From positions 310,001 through 374,000 of the forward strand of contig NZ_JAQQLA010000004.1 in the NCBI RefSeq assembly GCF_028548395.1: 64,000 bases of DNA, in the 5' to 3' direction. Position 1 is the first letter of the stretch; every line of letters starts with the position of its first letter. Origin of the DNA: Vogesella indigofera (GTDB lineage: Bacteria; Pseudomonadota; Gammaproteobacteria; Burkholderiales; Chromobacteriaceae). The translations under genes were made by a program, and so were the position numbers. The notes under the pieces were generated by a model. The model did not search any database and was not told the DNA's origin. It saw only the letters and a program-made list of their open reading frames with translations. Below are positions 48,749-60,030 of this stretch, piece after piece.

Positions 48749-49426
48749 TTATTGTTTGGCTGACAACTTCACCACCACGACATCAATACCGTCCTGCCGC
48801 AGGCGCTGACGCAAGGCGTCGACATCGGCAGCACGTTCGAACGGGCCGATCCGCACCCGGTGAATCAGGCCTTTTTCCGGCACATTGCTGGACAGGATGT
48901 TGGCCTCCACCCCCATCAACGCCAGCTTGGCCTTCATATTGTCGGCATCGCTTTCGTTATTGAACGCACCGGCCTGCAGATAGAGCTTGGCCGGTGTTGC
49001 TGTCGGACGCTCGGCCTTGGCATCAGTTCCCTGTGCCGGATCGACCGGCACCGCTTCCAGCTGTCCCGGCAGGATCTTGTAAAAATCAAAGCGTTGCTCG
49101 TCGTCCTGCGGTGCCACGGCGGCACTTTGCGATGCCGCCGCTTTCGGGGTCGCCACAACCGGAGCCGGCTCGGCGGTATTCAGTTTCGCCCCCGGCGCCA
49201 GCACCTCGGCAGCCGGTGCCGATGCGGGGGAATGCGTGGCCTGCAAGCGCTCCAGATTGCTGTACGGCACGCTGGCCTTGTTCATGTAAAACGCCACGCC
49301 GATCGCCACGCCGACGCCGACGATCAGGCCAACCAGCACGCCGGCCATCATGCCGCCACCACCCTTGCTGTTGCCGGACGGTTTGCGGGAAGAACTACGC
49401 ACCTGCTTCAAATCTCGATTACTCAT
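48749..49426 (-). CDS. SPOR-domain membrane protein, FtsN-like
   Basis: A 225-residue bitopic protein. A short basic cytoplasmic N-terminus (MSNRDLKQVRSSSRKPSG) is followed by one membrane helix (GVLVGLIVGVGVAIGVAFYM) and a Pro/Ala-rich periplasmic linker. A C-terminal SPOR domain (LYLQAGAFNNESDADNMKAKLALMGVEANI) binds denuded septal glycan. This is the layout of FtsN, the divisome activator; the gene lies between comM and dsbA. The name FtsN is likely but not certain, since other SPOR proteins share the layout. The start is ATG 49426. Confidence 0.86.
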   Translation of the reverse strand: MSNRDLKQVRSSSRKPSGNSKGGGGMMAGVLVGLIVGVGVAIGVAFYMNKASVPYSNLERLQATHSPASAPAAEVLAPGAKLNTAEPAPVVATPKAAASQSAAVAPQDDEQRFDFYKILPGQLEAVPVDPAQGTDAKAERPTATPAKLYLQAGAFNNESDADNMKAKLALMGVEANILSSNVPEKGLIHRVRIGPFERAADVDALRQRLRQDGIDVVVVKLSAKQ

Positions 49427-49467
49427 GAAACTCACTAAATGGAGGGTATTGCCAACAACACGGGGAT

Positions 49468-50979
49468 TCAACGACTGCCAAAGCTGGCCAACCCTCGCCT
49501 GAATTGTACTGCCTGCAACAGATGCGACCGTAGCGGATAGGCGTGCCCGCCAAGATCCGCCAGCGTGCGCGCAATTCGCAGCACCCGGAAATAGGCACGC
49601 GCCGACAAGTCCAGCTTGTCCAGCATCTGGTTTAGTAATGCGCTTTCCGCCGCCGGCAACGGGCAGACCTCGGCCAGTTCTGCCGAATTCAACTCGGCAT
49701 TGATCTTGCCCTGCCGTTGCAGCTGCCGCCCGCGCGCCGTGCCCACCCGCTCGCGTACCGCCTGGCTGCCCTCACCGCTGGGCAAGGCCTGCAGCTCGTC
49801 AAGCGACAAACCACCGACCTCCACCATCAGGTCAAAGCGGTCCAGCAGCGGACCCGATATTTTAGCGCGATATCGGCTGACCTGCTCGGGCGTACAGCGA
49901 CACGGTTTGCGCGGATGCCCCAGATAGCCGCACGGGCAGGGATTCATTGCCGCCAGCAACTGGAAACGCGCGGGATAGGTTACCTGCCGCGCGGCTCTGG
50001 AGATATGGATCTCGCCGCTCTCCAACGGTTCCCGTAGCACTTCCAATACTTTGCGATCGTATTCCGGCAGCTCATCCAGAAACAGTACGCCGCGATGCGC
50101 AAGGCTGATCTCGCCGGGACGCGGCTCGGAACCGCCGCCAACCAGTGCCACCGCGGAAGCGGTGTGGTGCGGCGAGCGGTAGGGACGGATCCGCCAGCGG
50201 GACAGGGCAAAGCCCTGGCTGCCCAGCGACTGCACCGCTGCGCTCTCCAGCGCCTCGTCCAGCGTCATCGGCGGCAGGATGCCGGGCAGGCGTGCGGCCA
50301 ACATTGACTTGCCGGTGCCCGGTGGCCCCTGCATCAGCAGGCTGTGGCCACCGGCGGCGGCCAGCTCCAGCGCCAGCTTGGCGGCGCCCTGGCCACGAAC
50401 TTCGGACAGATCGGGATAAGCTTGTTCCGCTGGCGGCATCAGCGTTGCCGACACCTCCGGCAAACGGGCGATGCCGGCCAGATGCGCGCACACCTCGGCC
50501 AGCGTATCGGCGGCAAAGATGCTGACGCCGTGTACCAGCGCTGCCTCGTTGGCACTGGCACGCGGCAGGATGAAGGCGCGGCCGCTGTCGCGCGCGGCAT
50601 TGACCATCGCCAATGCGCCGCGCACCGGACGCAACTCGCCACCCAACCCCAGCTCGCCCGCCAGTTCATAACCGGACAGCTGTTCTGCCGGCAATTGCCC
50701 GGCAGCGGCCAGCAAGGCGATCGCCAGCGGCAAATCGAAACGCCCGGACTCCTTCGGCAGATCGTCCGGCGCCAGATTGACGGTAATGCGCCGTGCCGGG
50801 AAATCAAAGCCAGACTGTAGCAGTGCGGCACGCACCCGCTCACGGCTTTCCTTGACCTCGGTATCCGGCAGGCCGACCAGCGTGAACGACGGTAAGCCGT
50901 TTGACAGGTGCACCTCGACGCTGACTTGCGGCGCACACAAGCCGGACAGGGCACGACTGAAGCAAACGGCCAGCGTCAT
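49468..50979 (-). CDS. comM: ComM/YifB-family Mg-chelatase-like AAA+ ATPase
   Basis: A 503-residue protein. The N-terminal Lon-like ChlI domain (VEVHLSNGLPSFTLVGLPDTEVKESRERVRAALLQSG) is followed by an AAA+ module with Walker A GPPGTGKS and Walker B GVLFLDELPEY. Cysteines in MNPCPCGYLGHPRKPCRC form a zinc-like cluster, and a C-terminal helical domain completes it. ComM is a hexameric branch-migration helicase that extends recombination of transformed DNA. With comEA in the same window, it supports natural competence. ATG 50979 is used; it lies 4 bases after the ubiK stop. Confidence 0.93.
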   Translation of the reverse strand: MTLAVCFSRALSGLCAPQVSVEVHLSNGLPSFTLVGLPDTEVKESRERVRAALLQSGFDFPARRITVNLAPDDLPKESGRFDLPLAIALLAAAGQLPAEQLSGYELAGELGLGGELRPVRGALAMVNAARDSGRAFILPRASANEAALVHGVSIFAADTLAEVCAHLAGIARLPEVSATLMPPAEQAYPDLSEVRGQGAAKLALELAAAGGHSLLMQGPPGTGKSMLAARLPGILPPMTLDEALESAAVQSLGSQGFALSRWRIRPYRSPHHTASAVALVGGGSEPRPGEISLAHRGVLFLDELPEYDRKVLEVLREPLESGEIHISRAARQVTYPARFQLLAAMNPCPCGYLGHPRKPCRCTPEQVSRYRAKISGPLLDRFDLMVEVGGLSLDELQALPSGEGSQAVRERVGTARGRQLQRQGKINAELNSAELAEVCPLPAAESALLNQMLDKLDLSARAYFRVLRIARTLADLGGHAYPLRSHLLQAVQFRRGLASFGSR

Positions 50980-50983
50980 GGGG

Positions 50984-51274
50984 TTATTGTGCTTCGATGT
51001 CTGCCGCGGGGGCGTCAGCCGCAGGAGCGCCGGTCTCAACCACGGCAGCGGCTTCCAGCGCCTGCAGGCGCGCTTCCAGCTGTGTCAGCTGCTCGCGGGT
51101 GCGGGCCAGCACTTCCTGCTGCACGTCAAACTCCTCGCGCGTCACCAGATCCATGCGCGCGAAGGTGGCGCCCATCATCGCCTTGATGTTTTTCTCGATG
51201 TCCTTGGCAGGACTGGCGGCGATGGTCTCGCTGATCTTGTTGCTGATTTCATCGAATAGTTTCTGGCTAAGCAT
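50984..51274 (-). CDS. ubiK: UbiK accessory factor (BMFP/YqiC family)
   Basis: A 96-residue coiled-coil protein beginning MLSQKLFDEISNKISETIAASPAKDIEKN, with a long C-terminal heptad region (LARTREQLTQLEARLQALEAA) and an Ala/Pro-rich acidic tail. UbiK binds UbiJ and helps aerobic ubiquinone synthesis; the family forms trimers and associates with membranes. The ribosome site AGGAG is well placed. It is the first gene of the group with comM. Confidence 0.88.
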   Translation of the reverse strand: MLSQKLFDEISNKISETIAASPAKDIEKNIKAMMGATFARMDLVTREEFDVQQEVLARTREQLTQLEARLQALEAAAVVETGAPAADAPAADIEAQ

Positions 51275-51863
<589 letters not shown>

Positions 51864-51886
51864 AGCTTGATGCAAGGGGAAACATA

Positions 51887-53191
51887 ATGAAGAAACTGTC
51901 CATCAGCGCCTCGGCGCTACTGTCGGCACTATTCGCGGCACCCAGCTTTGCCAACCTGCCGCAGCTGGTCGCCACCAGCACCATCAGCAGCGGCGACACC
52001 GCCTGGATGCTGACCTCCACCGCGCTGGTGCTGTTCATGACCATTCCCGGCCTGGCCCTGTTCTACGCCGGCATGGTGCGCAAGAAAAACGTACTGTCCA
52101 CGCTGATGCAAAGTTTTGCCATCTGCGCCATGATCACCGTGCTGTGGGCGGTAATCGGTTACAGCCTGGCGTTCATGCCGGGCAACCCGTACATCGGCGG
52201 CTTTGACCGCATCTTCCTCGACGGCATGCTCTACCTGAAGGACGAAGCCAAGCTGACGGTACACCCACTGGCGGCCTCCATTCCGGAAGGCGTGTTCATG
52301 ATGTTCCAGATGACATTTGCCATCATCACCCCGGCGCTGATCGCCGGTGCCTTCGCCGAACGCATGAAGTTTTCGTCGATGATGGTGTTCATGGCACTGT
52401 GGTCGCTGGTCGTGTACGTCCCGGTCGCACACTGGGTGTGGGCACCGGGCGGCTGGATGTTTGACCATGGAGTACTCGACTTCGCCGGCGGCACCGTCGT
52501 GCACATCAACGCCGGTATTGCCGGTCTGGTGGCGGCACTGGTCCTGGGCAAGCGGGTCGGTTACGGCCGCGAAGCGATGGCGCCGCACAACCTGGTGCTG
52601 ACCATGGTCGGCGCCTCGATGCTGTGGGTAGGCTGGTTCGGTTTCAACGCCGGCTCGGCGGTCGCGGCTGACGGTCGTGCCGCGATGGCGATGGTCGCTA
52701 CCCAGGTTGCCACCGGCATGGCGGCACTGGCCTGGATGGCGGCGGAATGGATCGCCAAGGGCAAGCCGTCGGTACTGGGCATCGTCTCCGGTGCCGTCGC
52801 CGGCCTGGTGGCCATCACCCCGGCCGCCGGTTTTGTCGATGCCAAAGGCGCACTGGCCATCGGCCTGATTTCCGGTCTGGTTTGCTACTGGAGCGCCACC
52901 TCGCTGAAGCACATGCTGAAGTATGACGATTCGCTGGATGCCTTCGGTGTGCACGGTGTCGGCGGCCTGATCGGCGCCATCCTCACCGGAGTGTTTGCGG
53001 TGAAGGAAATCGGCGGCGTGGAAGGCAGCGTGATGACCCAGACCGTAGGCGCGCTGGCGACCGCCGTCTACTGCGCCATCGTCACCTTCGTGCTGCTGAA
53101 GATCATCGATGCGGTGATGGGGCTGCGTGTCAGCGAAGAAGAAGAACGCGAAGGCCTGGACGTTGCGCTGCACGGCGAACGTATCGAGTAA
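51887..53191 (+). CDS. amtB: Ammonium transporter AmtB
   Basis: A 434-residue Amt protein with a cleavable signal sequence (MKKLSISASALLSALFAAPSFA) and eleven membrane segments. The twin pore histidines are in GTVVHINAG and DAFGVHGVGG. The C-terminal cytoplasmic tail (MGLRVSEEEEREGLDVALHGE) is the part that docks GlnK. It conducts NH3/NH4+ when ammonium is scarce. It is cotranscribed with glnK. A palindromic repeat and a terminator follow. Confidence 0.97.
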   Translation: MKKLSISASALLSALFAAPSFANLPQLVATSTISSGDTAWMLTSTALVLFMTIPGLALFYAGMVRKKNVLSTLMQSFAICAMITVLWAVIGYSLAFMPGNPYIGGFDRIFLDGMLYLKDEAKLTVHPLAASIPEGVFMMFQMTFAIITPALIAGAFAERMKFSSMMVFMALWSLVVYVPVAHWVWAPGGWMFDHGVLDFAGGTVVHINAGIAGLVAALVLGKRVGYGREAMAPHNLVLTMVGASMLWVGWFGFNAGSAVAADGRAAMAMVATQVATGMAALAWMAAEWIAKGKPSVLGIVSGAVAGLVAITPAAGFVDAKGALAIGLISGLVCYWSATSLKHMLKYDDSLDAFGVHGVGGLIGAILTGVFAVKEIGGVEGSVMTQTVGALATAVYCAIVTFVLLKIIDAVMGLRVSEEEEREGLDVALHGERIE

Positions 53192-53205
53192 GCCTGCCGA
53201 CCACC

Positions 53206-53225
53206 TGCGGCCAACGTTGGCCGCA
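53206..53225. repeat. Perfect 20-bp palindrome TGCGGCCAACGTTGGCCGCA
   Basis: The second copy of the fused repeat, 14 bases after the amtB stop and just before its terminator. It is identical to 20909-20928. Confidence 0.85.
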
Positions 53226-53231
53226 ATCACA

Positions 53232-53257
53232 ACCGCCCGCCTGTCGGGCGGTTTTTT
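53232..53257 (+). terminator. Terminator of glnK-amtB
   Basis: Stem ACCGCCCG/CGGGCGGT with loop CCTGT and six T residues. Confidence 0.9.
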
Positions 53258-53353
53258 CTTGCCGCCACGGCGGCGACACTCACCTGACGGGCACACGCAG
53301 AGACAGTACCGCTGGCAACCGCCCCTACCCTGCGCCCAAGCTCCCGGACTGCC

Positions 53354-53366
53354 TGCGGCCAACCTT
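53354..53366 (+). repeat. Dispersed 13-mer, intergenic copy
   Basis: An exact copy between the amtB and sspB terminators. Confidence 0.85.
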
Positions 53367-53380
53367 GCCACTTGTGCCAC

Positions 53381-53414
53381 AAAAAAAACCCGCCCAACAG
53401 CGGGCGGTTTTTTT
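53381..53414 (-). terminator. Terminator of sspA-sspB
   Basis: Stem CCGCCC/GGGCGG with a 6-base loop; on the minus strand it is followed by eight T residues. Confidence 0.82.
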
Positions 53415-53437
53415 AGTGGGAGCGGCAGTCGTGTGAC

Positions 53438-53857
53438 TTACTTGACGATACGCAGGTGCGAACGCGACGGTTTGTCCTTGCCGCTGGCCGGTGTGTCGGT
53501 CGCGGCCGACTCCGGCTCTGCCGTCGGCTGCGGCCGCTCGCCGGTGACCGGCTCCAGCTCGAAGCCCATGCCCTCGCCGGTTTCGCGCGAGAAGATGGAC
53601 AGCACATTGCCGATCGGCACCCAGATGTCACGGCTGACCCCGCCAAAACGCGCCGAGAACGACAACCAGTCATTGTCGATCTGCAGGTTCTTGGTGGCGT
53701 TGTAGCCGATGTTGAGCACGATCTCGTTGTCCTTCACGAACTCCAGCGGCACCGTGACACTGCCATCGACATGCACCACCAGGTACGGTGTCTGCTCGTT
53801 GTCGGTGCACCACTGGTGTAGTGCGCGGATCAGGTAGGGCTTGGTACTGGTCGACAC
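53438..53857 (-). CDS. sspB: ClpXP protease specificity-enhancing factor SspB
   Basis: A 139-residue SspB. The folded N-terminal part (KPYLIRALHQWCTDNEQTPYLVVHVDG) binds SsrA tags. A flexible linker leads to a C-terminal ClpX-binding peptide (SHLRIVK). It tethers SsrA-tagged and other substrates to ClpXP. It lies 9 bases after sspA in the usual order. It complements ClpS-ClpA in the same window. Confidence 0.95.
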   Translation of the reverse strand: MSTSTKPYLIRALHQWCTDNEQTPYLVVHVDGSVTVPLEFVKDNEIVLNIGYNATKNLQIDNDWLSFSARFGGVSRDIWVPIGNVLSIFSRETGEGMGFELEPVTGERPQPTAEPESAATDTPASGKDKPSRSHLRIVK

Positions 53858-53866
53858 GGCGGTCCC

Positions 53867-54469
53867 TTACTTGCGCATGGCTTTTTCAGCCGGGGTCAGC
53901 GAATCGATGAACGACTGGCGCTGGAACAGGCGCTCGGCGTACTTCAGGATCGGCGCCGCGCTCTTGCCCAGGTCGATGCCGTAGTGCTCCAGGCGCCACA
54001 TCAGCGGCGCAATCGCCACGTCGATCATCGAGAACTCTTCGCCGAGCATGAACTTCTGCTTGGCGAAAATCGGGGCGATGGTCACCAGACCGTCGCGAAT
54101 GCCTTCACGGGCCTTGGTGGCTTCCTTGCCACTGGCACCGCTTTCCAGCGCCTTGACGTGTACGAACAGCTCCTGCTCGAAACGGAACAGGAACAGGCGC
54201 GCGCGGGCACGCATCACCGGATCGGCCGGCATCAGCTGCGGGTGCGGGAAGCGCTCGTCGATGTACTCGTTGATGATGTTGGATTCATGCAGGATCAGGT
54301 CACGTTCGACCAGCACCGGTACTTCGTTGTACGGGTTCATCACAGCCAGGTCTTCCGGCTTGTTGTGAATATCCACGTCGATGATCTCGAAGTCCATGCC
54401 TTTCTCGAACAACACGATGCGGCAGCGCTGGCTGAAAGGGCAGGTAGTACCGGAGTAGAGGGTCATCAT
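53867..54469 (-). CDS. sspA: Stringent starvation protein A
   Basis: A 200-residue GST-fold protein. The N-terminal thioredoxin-like domain (MMTLYSGTTCPFSQRCRIVLFEKGMDFEI) and the GST helical domain are present. SspA binds RNA polymerase with sigma70 and modulates stationary-phase and virulence genes rather than conjugating glutathione. It lies upstream of sspB and downstream of the petABC terminator, an arrangement common in betaproteobacteria. ATG 54469 or 54466 is possible. Confidence 0.94.
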   Translation of the reverse strand: MMTLYSGTTCPFSQRCRIVLFEKGMDFEIIDVDIHNKPEDLAVMNPYNEVPVLVERDLILHESNIINEYIDERFPHPQLMPADPVMRARARLFLFRFEQELFVHVKALESGASGKEATKAREGIRDGLVTIAPIFAKQKFMLGEEFSMIDVAIAPLMWRLEHYGIDLGKSAAPILKYAERLFQRQSFIDSLTPAEKAMRK

Positions 54470-54576
54470 GGCGGATTGGATTCCTTAAAGCGGGCAAGTT
54501 GATGAAATAACAGGCAATTTTAGCACTTTTGACTTGACAATTACCAGAAAAGTTTCATAAACCATTGATTGCAAAC

Positions 54577-54608
54577 AAAAAAGGCGATGCCGCAGCATCG
54601 CCTTTTTT
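54577..54608 (-). terminator. Terminator of petABC
   Basis: Stem GGCGATGC/GCATCGCC with loop CGCA and T-tract on the minus strand. Confidence 0.9.
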
Positions 54609-54622
54609 CTGTCAAAACCCGC

Positions 54623-55384
54623 TTAGTGCACGTCTTTCCAGTATTCCTTCTTCAGGAAGTAGGCCAGCGGCAACAGCAGCAAGGACAGGAACAGCAGCAC
54701 CATGTAACCGATTTGCTGACGCTTGACCTGCATCGGCTCGGCCATGTACACCATGAAGTTGGTCAGGTCAGCCATGCGCTTGTCAAACTCGGCGGTGTTG
54801 GCCTTGCCGTTTTCCAGCTTGGTCAGCGTGCCGGCCTTGATCAGCTTCAGCTGGTGCTCTTCGTGGCCTTCTGCATTCTTCACGGTTTCCAGCACCTGCT
54901 CACCCTGCCAGTTCCACAGGATGTGCGGCATGCCCACCTTGTCGAATACCAGGTTGTTCCAGCCGGTCGGACGGGTTTCGTCGCGGTAGAAACCGCGCAG
55001 ATAGCCGTACAGGTAATCGGCACCACGCGAACGCGCGATCACCGACAGGTCCGGCGGTACCGCACCGAACCATACCTTGGCATCCTTCTTGTCCATCGCC
55101 ACGTTCATCTGTTCGCCGATCTTGTCCGTCGCCAGCATCAGGTTGCCCTTGATCTGGTCTTCGGTCAGGCCAATTTCGGTCAGACGGTTGTAGCGCATGG
55201 CGCTGGCCGAGTGGCAGGACAGGCAGTTGTTGACGAAAATCTGCGCACCGCGCTGCAGGCTTTCGGTGTCCTGGACGTTGATCGGCGCTTTCTCCAGCGC
55301 CGGACCGGCCGCGGACGCAAATGCGCCGGCAGCAGGAACAACGAGGGCGACAGCGGCGATCAGTTGACGAATAGTCTTGTTCAT
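54623..55384 (-). CDS. petC: Ubiquinol-cytochrome c reductase, cytochrome c1
   Basis: A 253-residue cytochrome c1. A signal peptide (MNKTIRQLIAAVALVVPAAGAFA) precedes the haem-binding CLSCH motif. The axial Met is expected in the later part, and a C-terminal anchor (IGYMVLLFLSLLLLPLAYFL) holds it in the membrane. It passes electrons from the Rieske protein to soluble cytochrome c. It is the third gene of the petABC operon, 13 bases after petB. ATG 55384 follows GGGGG. Confidence 0.95.
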   Translation of the reverse strand: MNKTIRQLIAAVALVVPAAGAFASAAGPALEKAPINVQDTESLQRGAQIFVNNCLSCHSASAMRYNRLTEIGLTEDQIKGNLMLATDKIGEQMNVAMDKKDAKVWFGAVPPDLSVIARSRGADYLYGYLRGFYRDETRPTGWNNLVFDKVGMPHILWNWQGEQVLETVKNAEGHEEHQLKLIKAGTLTKLENGKANTAEFDKRMADLTNFMVYMAEPMQVKRQQIGYMVLLFLSLLLLPLAYFLKKEYWKDVH

Positions 55385-55397
55385 AGTGCCCCCTCTA

Positions 55398-56735
55398 TCA
55401 GATGAATTGCGCAAACAGGGTTGCGGCCACCAGCGTCACGACCACCAGAACTGCGAAGCGTACCTGACGGGCAGGCGTGCTCATGGTGACGCGAGTCGGA
55501 ACCGGAGTCGAACCCACATCATTCTTGGTGTAGAACGGCATGGCCAAGAAGAATGCGAAGTACACCACAGAGAAGATCTGGGCCACGAGGGTCCGCACGT
55601 TGGTCGACGGCAGCGCACCCAGGATGCCAAGACCGATGAAGCTGATGATGAACAGTACCAGCATGGTCTTGAACTTGGAGCCGCGATAGCGGATCGACTT
55701 CACCGGCGACTTGTCCAGCCACGGCAGGAAGGCAATCAGCACCACGGCCGCACCCATCGCCAATACGCCCCATACCTGGGTACCGGCAAACGACGGTACC
55801 GCACGCAGAATGGCGTAGAACGGGGTGAAGTACCATACCGGCGCAATGTGTGCCGGGGTCTTCAGCGGGTCGGCCTGGTCGAAGTTAGGATGCTCCAGGA
55901 AGTAGCCGCCCATCTCCGGTGCGAAGAACACGATTGCGGAGAACACGATCAGGAACACCGCCACACCCAATACGTCTTTCACGGTGTAGTAAGGATGGAA
56001 AGGAATGCCGTCCAGCGGAATGCCCTTGTCGTCCTTCAGCTTCTTGATCTCGACGCCGTCCGGGTTGTTGGAGCCGACTTCGTGCAGCGCGATCAGGTGG
56101 GCCACCACCAGCGCCAGCAGGATCAGCGGTACCGCGATCACGTGCAGTGCGAAGAAGCGGTTCAGCGTTGCGTCGCCAACCACGAAGTCACCACGGATGA
56201 ATACCGACAGGTCTGGGCCGATCACCGGGATCGAGGCAAACAGGTTGACGATCACCTGCGCGCCCCAGAACGACATCTGGCCCCACGGCAGCAGGTAGCC
56301 CATGAAGGCTTCCGCCATCAGGCACAGGAAGATCAGGGTACCGAACACCCACACCAGTTCGCGTGGCTGCTTGTAGGAACCGTAGATCAGGCCGCGGAAC
56401 ATGTGCAGGTACACCACCACGAAGAACATGGAGGCGCCGGTGGAGTGCATGTAACGGATGACCCAGCCGCCGGCCACGTCGCGCATGATGTACTCGACGG
56501 AAGCAAACGCCACCGGGATGCCGGAGCCGTTCAGCGTGCCGTCCGGCTTGTAGTTCATGGTCAGGAAAATGCCGGTCACAATCTGGATCACCAGCACCAG
56601 CATTGCCAGGCTGCCGAAGAAGTACCAGAAGTTGAAGTTTTTCGGCGCGTAGTATTCGGTAACATGCTCTTTCAGCATCGACGACAGCGGGAAGCGATCA
56701 TCAATCCAGTTAAGCACTTGTTGTCCTTTGCTCAT
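55398..56735 (-). CDS. petB: Ubiquinol-cytochrome c reductase, cytochrome b
   Basis: A 445-residue cytochrome b with eight membrane segments. Haem-ligand histidines are in YMHSTGASMFFVVVYLHMFRG and ALHVIAVPLILLALVVAHLIALHE. The Qo-site PEWY-type motif reads APVWYFTPFYAILRAVP. It carries the quinol oxidation and reduction sites of the bc1 complex. It is the middle gene of the operon. Confidence 0.97.
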   Translation of the reverse strand: MSKGQQVLNWIDDRFPLSSMLKEHVTEYYAPKNFNFWYFFGSLAMLVLVIQIVTGIFLTMNYKPDGTLNGSGIPVAFASVEYIMRDVAGGWVIRYMHSTGASMFFVVVYLHMFRGLIYGSYKQPRELVWVFGTLIFLCLMAEAFMGYLLPWGQMSFWGAQVIVNLFASIPVIGPDLSVFIRGDFVVGDATLNRFFALHVIAVPLILLALVVAHLIALHEVGSNNPDGVEIKKLKDDKGIPLDGIPFHPYYTVKDVLGVAVFLIVFSAIVFFAPEMGGYFLEHPNFDQADPLKTPAHIAPVWYFTPFYAILRAVPSFAGTQVWGVLAMGAAVVLIAFLPWLDKSPVKSIRYRGSKFKTMLVLFIISFIGLGILGALPSTNVRTLVAQIFSVVYFAFFLAMPFYTKNDVGSTPVPTRVTMSTPARQVRFAVLVVVTLVAATLFAQFI

Positions 56736-56750
56736 GTGTTCTCCCCTCGC

Positions 56751-57335
56751 TTATTTGTCGTCGCCAATCAGCAGACGGGTATCGGACATGTATTTGTGCG
56801 GCGGGACTTCCATATTCTTCGGCGCCGGCACACCGTTGTAGACACGGGCGGCCAAGTCGAACTTGGAGCCGTGGCAAGGACAGTAGAAACCACCGACCCA
56901 TTTCGGACCCAGATCGGCAGGCGCGATATCCGGACGGTGGGTTGGCGAACAGCCCAGGTGCGTACAAATACCTACCGCGACCAGAATCTCCGGCTTGATG
57001 GAGCGGGTCGCGTTCTTGCAATATGCCGGTTGTTCCGGCGATTCCGATTTCGGATCCAGCAGCTCGCCTTCGATGGTCGCCAGATTCTTCAGCTGCTCCG
57101 GGGTACGGGACAGCACCCACACCGGCTTGCCGCGCCATTCGACGTTGATCTTCTGGCCCGGCTCCAGCTTGCTGATATCGACCTCGACCGGCGCACCAGC
57201 AGCCTTGGCACGCTCAGAAGGTGCAAAGCTCATCAAAAACGGCACAGCCACCCCGGCTGCCGCCACACCACCAACCGCGCTGGTGGCCACCGTCAGAAAG
57301 CGACGGCGCCCCGTGTCAACGTGTTGTTCACTCAT
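56751..57335 (-). CDS. petA: Ubiquinol-cytochrome c reductase, Rieske iron-sulfur subunit
   Basis: A 194-residue Rieske protein. A Tat signal (GRRRFLTVATSAVGGVAAAGVAVPFL) serves as membrane anchor. The [2Fe-2S] ligands are in CTHLGC and CPCHGS. It accepts electrons from quinol in the bc1 complex. It is the first gene of petABC. ATG 57335 has GAGG about 9 bases upstream; the in-frame upstream Met (57350) lies across that site. Confidence 0.96.
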   Translation of the reverse strand: MSEQHVDTGRRRFLTVATSAVGGVAAAGVAVPFLMSFAPSERAKAAGAPVEVDISKLEPGQKINVEWRGKPVWVLSRTPEQLKNLATIEGELLDPKSESPEQPAYCKNATRSIKPEILVAVGICTHLGCSPTHRPDIAPADLGPKWVGGFYCPCHGSKFDLAARVYNGVPAPKNMEVPPHKYMSDTRLLIGDDK

Positions 57336-57385
57336 TACAGTCATCCTCAAACGTGGAAACCGAGCTCTAAACTTAAAACCTCGTA

Positions 57386-57415
57386 ATTCTACCTGATTAC
57401 CGGATGGAACTTGAA
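57386..57415 (-). promoter_or_regulatory. Promoter of petABC
   Basis: Minus strand: TTCAAG (57410-57415), an 18-base spacer, TAGAAT (57386-57391), about 50 bases before petA. Confidence 0.6.
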
Positions 57416-57459
57416 GCGCATAGACGACAAATCACCTGATTGACGTCATGGACATCACA

Positions 57460-58203
57460 TTAAACCGGGTTGTACAGATCGATAAACTGAACATTTAATG
57501 CATGTTGCGTAGCCAGCCACTCACCCAGTGCTTTTACACCATAACGCTCGGTCGCATGATGACCTGCCGCAAGAAATACGACACCGGTCTCTTCGGCCAG
57601 GTGCAGGTTCTGCTCGGAAACCTCACCGGAAATGAACACATCTACCCCCTGCGCGATCGCCTGTTCGAAATAGCCTTGCGCACCGCCGGTACACCACGCG
57701 ATGTGGCGGGCACGGCGCTGCGCGTTGCCCAGCAGCAACGGCGTGCGCCCCAGGCGGCTGGCCAGCTGCGCGGCAAAATCCGCCGCAGTGCCCTGCCCCC
57801 AGTCTCCCTGCCATAGCAAGGGCTCTGCTGTGGTCGGCTGCGGGTTGGCAATGCCGAGCTGCCGCGCCAGCTGCGCGTTATTGCCCAGCTCGGGATGGGC
57901 GTCCAGCGGCAGATGGTAGGCCAGCAGGCTGATGCCGTGCTGCAGCAGGCTGGCGATGCGCTGGCGCTTGATGCCGACAATCGGCGCCGCCTCGTTTTTC
58001 CAGAAATAGCCGTGATGCACCACGATGGCATCGGCCTGTGCTGCGATGGCGGCGTCGATCAGCGCCTGCGAGGCGGTAACGCCGGTCACGATCTTCCTGA
58101 CCTCGCTGCGTCCCTCCACCTGCAAACCGTTGGGGGCGTAATCCTTGAACCGGGCCGGCTCCAGTTTGGCGTCGAGCACCGCCAGCAATTCCGTCAATTG
58201 CAT
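57460..58203 (-). CDS. NIF3-like dinuclear metal-centre protein (YbgI family)
   Basis: A 247-residue protein. Metal-binding residues are in DAIVVHHGYFWKNE (His pair) and VFLAAGHHATERYG near the C-terminus. YbgI/NIF3 proteins are hexameric rings with two metals per subunit; biochemical role is uncertain (a GTP-cyclohydrolase-like annotation is doubtful). The gene sits between petABC and groEL. AAGGAG lies 6 bases from ATG 58203; ATG 58209 is less well placed. Confidence 0.9.
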   Translation of the reverse strand: MQLTELLAVLDAKLEPARFKDYAPNGLQVEGRSEVRKIVTGVTASQALIDAAIAAQADAIVVHHGYFWKNEAAPIVGIKRQRIASLLQHGISLLAYHLPLDAHPELGNNAQLARQLGIANPQPTTAEPLLWQGDWGQGTAADFAAQLASRLGRTPLLLGNAQRRARHIAWCTGGAQGYFEQAIAQGVDVFISGEVSEQNLHLAEETGVVFLAAGHHATERYGVKALGEWLATQHALNVQFIDLYNPV

Positions 58204-58254
58204 GATCATCTCCTTGAATTGCCGCCATTGTGCCAGAGCAGCGCCGGAAAACAA

Positions 58255-58285
58255 TGCGGCCAACCTTGCCACAAGGTTGGCCGCA
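58255..58285. repeat. Inverted pair of dispersed 13-mers
   Basis: An exact forward copy (58255-58267) and an exact reverse copy (58273-58285) are separated by 5 bases. They form a potential hairpin immediately beyond the groEL terminator. Confidence 0.85.
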
Positions 58286-58315
58286 ATAAAAAACCCCACG
58301 CCGTAGCGCGGGGTT
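58286..58315 (-). terminator. Terminator of groES-groEL
   Basis: Stem AACCCCGCGC/GCGTGGGGTT (one mismatch) on the minus strand, followed by six T residues, then the inverted repeat pair. Confidence 0.82.
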
Positions 58316-58339
58316 TCCAGGTCGCGGGAGCGAGGCTGC

Positions 58340-60007
<1,668 letters not shown>

Positions 60008-60030
60008 TCAATAAACGGTAGCGGGTCGGA